From: Climacium dendroides
Taxonomy: Eukaryota > Streptophyta > Bryopsida > Hypnales > Climaciaceae
Assembly: GCA_950106755.1 (NCBI GenBank)
Contig: OX467088.1
Location: 2,836,001 to 2,900,000, forward strand
Direction of reading: 5' to 3'
Length of the DNA: 64,000 nucleotides
Shown here: positions 56,710-64,000 of the stretch, piece after piece
Position numbering within the stretch: position 1 is the stretch's first letter
How the letters are laid out: each line of letters starts with the position of its first letter
The notes under the pieces: generated by a model
What the model was told of the DNA's origin: nothing
What the model saw: the letters and a program-made list of their open reading frames with translations, nothing else
Databases searched by the model: none
Program-made: the position numbers and the translations under genes

Positions 56710-57750
56710 ATGTCTTCCAGGGCGAGCCGATGCAGACTAAGGGAGGAGGAATCAGACGAGCTGACTTCAACGCTGCCACCACGAACAAAGACGATTCCGG
56801 TGTAGAGGGTGGTGCCGGAAATTCCAATCGATGAGGTTCGGCTAGAGCGTCTCTGGAGGAACTTCACCAACATGGAATGCGAGGGATTGATGGATGTCCC
56901 TTGGGGCATCCGGGAGGAGAGTCTGGTGGCGGACCTGCTGCGCCCAGAGAGTGGTATCTTGGATACCACCCTCCGGACCAAACCTGAGTAGAGTGGACGG
57001 TGGACGAGTGGAGAACCGTCTAGGGGTTCTGGGTGGCGCCGAACAAGGTGATGGAGAAGAATCAGGAATGCATAGAGGGCGAGTTTCGGACGGCGGTGAA
57101 TCCAAAGGAGGGTTATCAGGTTTCAGACCTGGTAAATCCAGAATATCGGGATGTGGTAGCGTTTCTTAACCCTATCCTCCACCTGACCAAGCCGAGGCGA
57201 GTGGTGGCCAAGGTAGCTTCCATCATTTTGGAAAGCCTCTAGGGGAAAATGATGATGGATTGGGCATTCATCATCTTTAAGATGGTAGGGGATCTCGTGC
57301 ATTCTCTCCAATAAGGGAAGAAAGGTAGGAGCCTTCTTCTGGATTATGCCTCCCACTTATATTCCCACCATTCTTTACTCAAGGAAAATGAGGAAGAATC
57401 CTATCTGGAGATGATTCAGCTCTAGAAGTACGAAGAAGAAGAACCCTTTCACCGGGAAGGTCAGATGACGAGGAGCAATCCACTCCTTTGAAGAGAAAGA
57501 CCCGGCGACAGGCGACTCCATTGATGATGTCAACGGGGAATCCTTTCGCTCTAGAGCGAACGGAGGAAGACGCTCTGGACCGAATAGAAGATGTTCCAGA
57601 CCAGCCAAAAGCCGGTCCTTCTCAACTAGAAGTCAATCCTTCTAGGACCAATCCTCCGGAAGCAGAAGAGGAAGAAAGGACCTAGATCCGACTGGAGGGG
57701 TCGTCCTACGAGGATATTTCCGAACTGGCCCAACACATCGTGTGGCGGAT
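56710..57750 (+). pseudogene. A-family protein in A3, degraded and interrupted
   Basis: MSSRASR start, then MECEGLMDVPWGIREES, ESGILDTTLR, KVMEKNQECIEGEF, VNPKEGYQVSDLV, FLNPILHLTKPRRVV and LYSHHSLLKENEEE. Several stops and frameshifts separate these blocks. At the position where A1 and A2 share a TAG, A3 reads ISELAQHIVW without a stop. The frame is then cut by A4. Confidence 0.75.
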
Positions 57751-59761
57751 TGTAGTAATTAGTCGGACTAGTATTCCTCCAGTTAGTCCTTAATTCTCAC
57801 TAAAGGCCCACTTAGAGTAAACCGCTCTGGAATCGTTCCCACAAGGACTCGAGGCTCACAGATCCATAGGCTAATTTGATCTAAGCTTTCACTTTCTCTT
57901 CTACTTACTAATCCGGACCAGAGGTTCGGTCCGGCCGCTAGTGCCGGATGGGTTCTGGAAAAGTCCGGAAACTATTTAGTTGCCCCTTCTGGGATCTCTG
58001 GGTTTAGGTGACAAGTGGCCAGATCCACCGTCCGGATGTTTATCGTGTCCGGAAACACACACACACACTCTCTCTCTTTCTCTCTCCTAATACTAACTTA
58101 ACTTCAGGGACCGGAAGTATCCTGTTGTTCCGTCACCTTACAAATCCGGAATACTTATTGGACCAGGTCATGCAGGGACGGTCAAGGACTACAACGACAT
58201 TCTAGCATCAACCCGACACTGAGCCTCCCATTGACCGGGTGGATATCTTTGCACTCTCTTGGGCGTTATGCCGGGGCTTTGACTCTATCTATGGGGATTT
58301 CCGATATCCGGAATTCGGGTATGTCTTGCAAACTCTTGTCCACGGAAGCTGCTAGCAACCTCTTAGATACCCTTACACACGAGGCAATATCCTACCCTCA
58401 GGCTATACCGACATCTAGGCAGGCAACACACTAACACTACCGTCGGAACAATCCGGCCGATCTCTCCATTAATCCAGTGACGTCTGGAAACTACTTACAA
58501 TGTCGACTCTTGCTAATTAAGGTAAGTTCTCAGCATCCGGAAAAGGCACGAATGGACCCCCCCTCCACAAGTATGTACCAAATACAAAAAGGAAGAGAAT
58601 GGAAAGCCTTCAAACGTTTGAATTAAGCTCAAAAGGTACAAACTGAAAATAATGGGACAAGTGTGAATGACCACAAAGGTCCACCAAAATCTAATTTATA
58701 CGAAACTTAACATTATCTTCAAAATCCCACAAGACATTCTTATTGGTCCACTAGATTTCCGATAATCTACTAGATCCTATTTTTCCGACTCAGCGACCAG
58801 GCTTCGGTATTGTCACAAGTATGTACAAAATTGCCTCTTATTCCTTGGTGTCCTTAGGAGGAATAAGGTCGTTTAACAAGTCAAGGTTTATCTGCTTCCA
58901 GCTACTTCCCGGAGAAAACACATCCGAGCCTCTTGCTCCCCAACTTGGACCTCACGTGATATTGGTTCCTCTGTCTACACTCTGAGTTTCGACTTTCGAA
59001 ACTTCCAGACTTCCTCGGGAATCTTTCTGGGTATGTTTGTAGCGGGGAGAAGACTAAACCGACCGAGTTCCCCGAGTCTCTGGAGGAGTACCCGTAAGGT
59101 CAATGATCGGAATCTCGTGGAGGAGGTCGTCACTGCCTCTAGGTACAACAGTACCCCAATCCATCCTTTCTGGTCTCCCCGGTGGTGGTGAAAGTTCCAG
59201 AACAGGCGGTACCACCGGCGATACTTCTGTAACAATGGATTTTGGAATATTGCCTTCTGGAACCGTCAAGGTATGTGTAGGAGAAGAAAGAAGAGGGTCT
59301 ATCGGATTTGGCTCTGCGGGTGTCAAATACTCCACCAGGTCCCGCATTTTTGCTCGAGATGCGTCCATTGGTCTCACCTGCTCTAATAAACACTTGACAA
59401 TGGGCACCCGGCTCGAGCTGGCGGCTACGTCGAAGTTCGCTTTGAACAACTGGGCCTTGTTGATGTAGTCCGTCGGAACTTCCAAGGAACTCTGGAGTTG
59501 GGTCACACTCCGGCACAGTGCCTCTATCTGCCGGCGGTGTTCTTCTTCCATGGCTTTGGCCTTCTCTTGGGCCGTTCGCAGCTCTTTCTCCAACCAGGCA
59601 CAAGTGGACTCCGTCTCTTGGGCTCGTTCCAACAACTTTTGGTTCTCCACTCGTAAAACGCTCGCCTTCGTCACCGACTTTTTTTGCTCCTTGATTAGGA
59701 TGGCGTTTTGTTTTTCCGCCGCCACCAAAGCGTCCGTCCTCCAGAAGATGGCGTTCCGGTC

Positions 59762-62700
59762 TGTCGTAGCACAGAGTAAGCAATTTCCCTATTATACTCA
59801 CAAAAATCACTCTAGAGCATAACAAAATGACCCTACAGATCGAACCCACGAGATCCTGTGAAGTAGCTAACCCTAACAAGGAGCTAAACCCAATTAACCC
59901 TTAAATTCTAACTTCCGGTTCTACCTCTGAAACCGGAACATCCAAGAACCTACCGGAAGACTACGACTAGATTTTATCCTAATTCCGGTTTCACTAGTTT
60001 TCCGGTTTATTGACTAACTTCCCAACTTAGGACCTTGCAACTTCTGGTCCTAAATGTCCTCTTGGGCGGATCCGTTCCGGTCCAACCTTCCTAAACCCGG
60101 TTTAGTTTTGCCTCTGTTTTACCATCAGAGGGTTCGCCACTTGCTTTTGAAAGTGGTAGGCCCACCACTCCTTCCGTGACTTATAGTGGCTGAAGACCTA
60201 CTCTCTTATCCGTTAATCCCCTAACTAACCCGAATCCGGTTTGGTCCTTCACAACAATCCGGATGGCAATCCGGATCACAGGTCACATAAAGACCCCCCG
60301 TACGATTCTCTCATACTACAACGACCTTGATGCTGAATTCGTTCCGTACAAAGTTAGGTGGCTACAAGTGCACCCTTCCGTTCCAACCTCTACCAAGCTT
60401 TTCCGTTTACCAATAACGGTGGCAAGACCTCACAGGAGTCAAGATACTCAACCGGATTTTCCACCCAGAAGTTCTAGCGTAGCTAAAGAACCCCTTCCTA
60501 TCCGCCTAGCCTAATCAACGGCTTTCTTACCCGGAATGCAAAGCTTCTGCAGATGCTGAGGATCTGGAATCCACTCCTAATTCTTCGTGACCTACCACAT
60601 GTACTTAGAACCGGAAAGACACATCAAGGGGAGAACTCTGCCAATACACCCGTACATATCCCCTTACTCCAACTCTGGGTACTCCTGCCAATACTCGAGA
60701 AAACACACAAAGCCAGATCAATGGAAAGTACGCAAAAAAATACCAAAAGAACTCTCTCAGTCTCCAGCTCAGAGACTGTTTTATATACAAAAAGCAAAAA
60801 GCAAAAAGTAAATACACGATTTCCGCCTCTGAAGGCGCTGACAATCCGGTTCTACTTTATCCTAACCGGATTCTATTCCGGTTCATACTCTATCAATTCG
60901 GTTCCTGCTTTATAACTCCTACTTCTACAACACTTCCTATTCTGCCTCGTATACTCGAGATCCGATGGTAGGACTCTCATCAGGTCTCTCCAACTGCTCG
61001 AACACTTTAGTTAGATTCCGGTTCCGTTCCCCATCCGGAGGTGGAGCCGGGCGATCTTCATCAGTTTCCGGGGAGTCTAAATCGATCGGCTACGGTCCGG
61101 TCGAGGGCGTCTTCTTATGTGCCCTGCTTAACTGGGGCGTCTTGTCCTTCCCCGGTTCCTGAGTTGCCTCTTCCGAAAACAAGTCCGGAAGTGAAAGTTC
61201 AGAGAGCCGAACCGGAATCTCTGTCAGCTTCTGGCTGCTCTCTACAATCCGGTCCGTTGACTCCCGTGCCTTGGATAGGAGATTCTCCATTTACTCCTCA
61301 AAATCGGTGAGGATGTGCACTACCCTTGTTCCGGATATCTTCTTTTCCTTATGCACCTCCTCTTCGAACAGGCGTGCCTTGGTGATCGCGGCTCCAGGTC
61401 CTCCGAGCACATCCTTCACCTCCGCGGCCAGCTTCTTCATTTCCTTCGCCATCTCCCTTGTCGCGGTGGCGTTCTCGAGCAAGGCAAAAAGCTCAGCTTT
61501 GAGGGTATCAACTTCATCATGTTGCCGCTTGCTTTCCTCCTTTATCTTCTGGAGCTCATCTGAATTGATGACACTCTCAGCTACCCGGAGTAGCAGTTGA
61601 TTATCCGGTTCTACTCCAATCAATTGCACGATCTCCCCGATCGTTCGCTTCTTGATTTCCCAATCCACCCGGATTCCGCAGAGGATCCCAACCAACTCGT
61701 CGAACGGATCTTTGGTTTCCGATCTAGATGGCATATCCGATCCGGCTGGAGCCTCCTCTTTGCGCGGTCGGGGTTGAATCGGAGGTGTTCTTTGATTTCG
61801 GATCGGCGTGGTCTTCTGCCTCTTGGAGATGAAATGCGGTTCCTCCTCTTCCTCTTCCTCTTCTTCCTCCTCCTCGGTTTCGTTCCCGAAATCCGCTTCT
61901 TGGTTGGACTCGAATTCACCATACTTCATGGTCCGCTCCTAGGCCTTCCAAACCTTCATCTCCACTTCCGTCAACAGTTCCTGTTGCTGGTAGAGGTGGT
62001 ACACGTAAGGGCACAGTGGGGTAGCCTTACTTTTCCCTACTCTTGTAGTAAGCTGGGACACCAGATCAAAGAAGATCCAGCCTCAGTCTACTTTCTGGTT
62101 TCTGCACAGTGCTCCGAAGATTGTGTTACCCAAGGTGATGGTCACCCTGGTCGACTTTTGCGGATGCAAGACTGGAACGAGGAACTGCAGCAGGCGACGC
62201 TCTCGGTCATCGATACAGTCCTCTACCGCGTAGCCATCCTTCGGATTCACGACACTTCCGAACTTGCCCTGGATGTAATCATCCTTCCAGCTGGCAAGCC
62301 TGAGTCCTCCCGTCCGGAATCCGTAGACGGCTCGCCACAAATCCTCGGTCCACTGAACCGGATTCCCTCTCAGGGTGTTATTGAACTCGTTCGATACGCC
62401 ACCCAGAAGCTCCCTAATCATCCTCTCGTCCTTGAAACCCCAAGGTTTCAAGGCTAATCCCTAACAACCTATGGATGCTAAGTCCTTCCTGAGTTCTCCC
62501 TGTTCCGGTTCCTTGGTCGGCATGACCGGAACCACCTTCCTCAACTTCACTTCACTCGGGGGTGGAGTGCTAGAGCCTAGTCTCTTCCAGTTCAGCCGCG
62601 GTATGAGGGTGGCTCTACCCAGATTCACTCTCTTTTGACCTAACGAGGGAGTGCTCACACTCTAGTCTTCCACTCTACCTGCAAACCAACCTCCTTGCGC

Positions 62701-63209
62701 GCTCACACTCTCAGCCTCTCACTGTTCCATATCCGCTCGCGCTCAAGTCTCACCCACTCACGCCCGGAGGCGATCTCTTCGTCTTACACCTCTCACTCAC
62801 TACTGGGCCCTCTCGTACTCTCCGCTCCTCACCGCCGTAAACGGAAAAGCTTAGGCGCTAAGATAGGAAACGACAACACGTAAAAACCAGAGACCTAAAA
62901 ATGGGCAGGGTCAGGCTCTATATAGTCCTGACGCACTGGACTGGTTATTATGACAGGTCAGACATCCGGTCCGGTCCTTGTCATCCGGTTCTCTCTAATC
63001 CGGTCAAGGAGAATCCGGTTGGAATTCCATTTTGGTGGGAAATTCAATCCGGTCCGCTTCTACCTAGAACCGGATTAATTCCGTAAGGTTCTCTTGTGAC
63101 TATTTTTGATTTATCTCCCCCCCTTTAGCTGGATCCGGATACATGTTTTTAATTTCCATTCCACTCAAAAAGGTAAACGAAAAAAAAATCAAAAATATGA
63201 GCTGTTACA
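59762..63209 (-). mobile_element. Unit B2: 3448-bp TG...CA unit inserted in A4
   Basis: On the minus strand it starts TGTAACAGCTCATATTTTTG (63209 downward) and ends ...GTGCTACGACA at 59762. Flanks are CGGTC (59757-59761) and CGATC (63210-63214), a 5-bp duplication with one transition. Ends match B1. 59762-60936 is 3' non-coding DNA; 62659-63209 is the U3/leader region, including TATATAG near 62920 on the plus strand, which is not assigned. No pol. Confidence 0.85.
60937..62658 (-). pseudogene. B-family unit-encoded protein in B2
   Basis: On the minus strand: KLRKVVPVMPTKEPEQGEL, LASIGC then LKPWGFKDERMIRELL, WRAVYGFRTGG, GKFGSVVNPKDGYAVEDCI, FLVPVLHPQKSTRVTITLGN and GALC (core), a run of about 14 Glu, a coiled coil with LLENATATREMAKEMKKLAAEV, AAITKARLFEEEVHKEKKISG and TRVVHILTDFEE, then after TAA 61291 and TAG 61090 the tail with IDLDSPETDEDRP, ending TAG at 60937-60939. 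The parts before and after about 62000 differ in frame or are separated by stops. The start codon is uncertain. It is the most complete B protein visible. Confidence 0.7.
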
Positions 63210-64000
63210 CGATCGGTCAATGCCATCTTCCAACACACCCATTTGAGGGTCTCCTCATAGTTTTGGAGAATCTTCATGATGTCTTCTGTCCGCCACACGA
63301 TGTGCTGGGCCAAATTCGAAATGTCCTCCAAGGACAACCCCCCTAGTCGGAGCTCGATCCTCTCTTTTTCCTCTGCCTTTGTAGGTCTGGTCCGGGAGGG
63401 ACCGGCCTTTGTCTGAGAGGAACCAACTTCCGGCTGAGAAGGTCCAGCCTCTTGTTGAGAAGGTCTGGACTATTTTTTCCAGTCCGGAGCGTCCTCCTTC
63501 ATTTGCTCTAGTGCGGGAGGATCCTCCGTTGGAATTACTAGTGGAGTCGCCTGCCGCCGAGACTTTTTCGTCAAAAGAGTGGGCTGCTCCTCGTCTTCCG
63601 TCTCCTCATCATCCGGTCCTTTCCGGTGAGAGGGTTCTTCTCCTCCGTACTTCTGAAGCTAAGTCAACTCCTGATAGGCGTCCTCCTCATTTGACTTGAG
63701 TACAGAGTGGTGGGAATATAAGTAGGAGACATAAGCCGGAAGAGGGCTTCCACCCTTCTTTCCCTACCGAAGGGAACGCATGAGATCCCCTACCAACTCG
63801 AAGATGACGAACGCCCAATCCATCATCAGCTTCCCCTGAAGGCTCTCTAGGATGGTAGAAGCCACCTTGGCCACCACTTGCCTCGGCTTGGTCGGGTGGA
63901 GGATAGGATTGAGAAACGCTACCACATCTCTGTATTCCGGTTTGATTAGGTCTAATACCCAGAAGCCATCATTCGGGTTTACCGTCGTCCGGAACTCGCC

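Larger units (their letters stand above)
56190..57750 (+). mobile_element. Unit A3: 5' part, invaded by A4
   Basis: Starts TGTGGAAGTGTGATCCCACA, the A-family terminus, and follows the A1/A2 order: U3-like DNA, TATA box, leader, ATG 56710. It stops at 57750 within the ORF, exactly where the inverted end of unit A4 (TGTAGTAATTAG) begins. The remainder would lie beyond the right edge of the window. Confidence 0.8.
57751..64000 (-). mobile_element. Unit A4: inverted A unit inserted in A3, itself invaded by B2; runs off the window
   Basis: The left edge TGTAGTAATTAGTCGG is the 3' terminus of the A family (compare 22058). 57751-58850 is the conserved 3' non-coding region; the ORF follows on the minus strand, is broken by unit B2 at 59762-63209, and resumes at 63215 to the window end. 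The 5' end of A4 is outside the window. Confidence 0.8.
58851..64000 (-). pseudogene. A-family protein in A4, split by B2
   Basis: The 63215-64000 part reads PEYRDVVAFLNPILHPTKP, LPAYVSYLYSHHSVL, a GPSQPE-like repeated linker, and LEDISNLAQHIVW up to KMALTDR. The frame continues left of B2 at 59761 (NAIFWRTDALVAAEKQ), with a coiled coil, INKAQLFKANFD, SSSRVPIVKCLLEQ, the PVVPPVLELSPP tail and IIDLTGTPPE. Removal of B2 with one 5-bp duplicate restores LTDRNAIF. It carries few stops (TGA or TAG at about 63762, 63661, 63470 and near 59040). It has CAG where A2 has stops, so it helps reconstruct which codons mutated. Confidence 0.75.

Overview
The window looks like nuclear DNA from a green plant. 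It opens with degenerate CCCTAAA (plant telomere-type) repeats and carries two intact-looking, intron-containing housekeeping genes: a 13-exon gene for the chloroplast import protein TIC100 and a 4-exon gene for an EEF1A lysine methyltransferase. Retroelement types (a Tat/Athila-like Ty3/gypsy pol, a LINE with an RNase H domain) also fit a plant. I suspect a streptophyte outside the flowering plants, but the sequence does not prove this.

Layout. 1-5.3 kb: telomere-like repeats, an array of nine 21-bp palindromes, then a 964-codon DUF7869-like reading frame carrying three in-frame stops. 5.3-11.8 kb: a tRNA-like repeat, then a 5'-truncated Ty3/gypsy pol that runs through a polypurine tract into a 3.7-kb TG...CA unit (A1), which itself encodes a ~700-codon protein. 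11.8-41 kb: one degenerate LINE (endonuclease, reverse transcriptase, RNase H, C-terminal Cys/His) broken by at least five precise insertions: a 257-bp MITE, a 588-bp piggyBac-like MITE, a 1.9-kb CACTA element, a 175-bp MITE, and a 19.5-kb pogo-type element with perfect terminal inverted repeats. The pogo element in turn contains unit B1 (split by unit A2) and partial units C, D and E, plus its own transposase. 41.5-47.8 kb: TIC100. 48.5-49.1 kb: a Tc1/mariner fragment and a second tRNA-like repeat. 49-52.6 kb: AT-rich DNA with a 922-bp piggyBac-like MITE and tandem repeats. 52.6-53.9 kb: EEF1A methyltransferase gene (minus strand). 56.2-64 kb: unit A3 invaded by unit A4, itself invaded by unit B2.

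The most unusual content is the A/B family of units. Each is 3.4-3.7 kb, begins TG and ends CA, is flanked by 5-bp target duplications where both ends are visible, carries a TATA box near its 5' end, and encodes a coiled-coil protein with no reverse transcriptase. A1 sits where the 3' LTR of the gypsy element should be, so the simplest reading is a retrotransposon whose long LTR encodes its own protein. The A-E proteins are diverged relatives with a shared core and a shared KAxLF motif. Almost every stop codon that breaks these mobile-element frames can be explained by C-to-T or G-to-A transitions, which points to deamination of methylated DNA.
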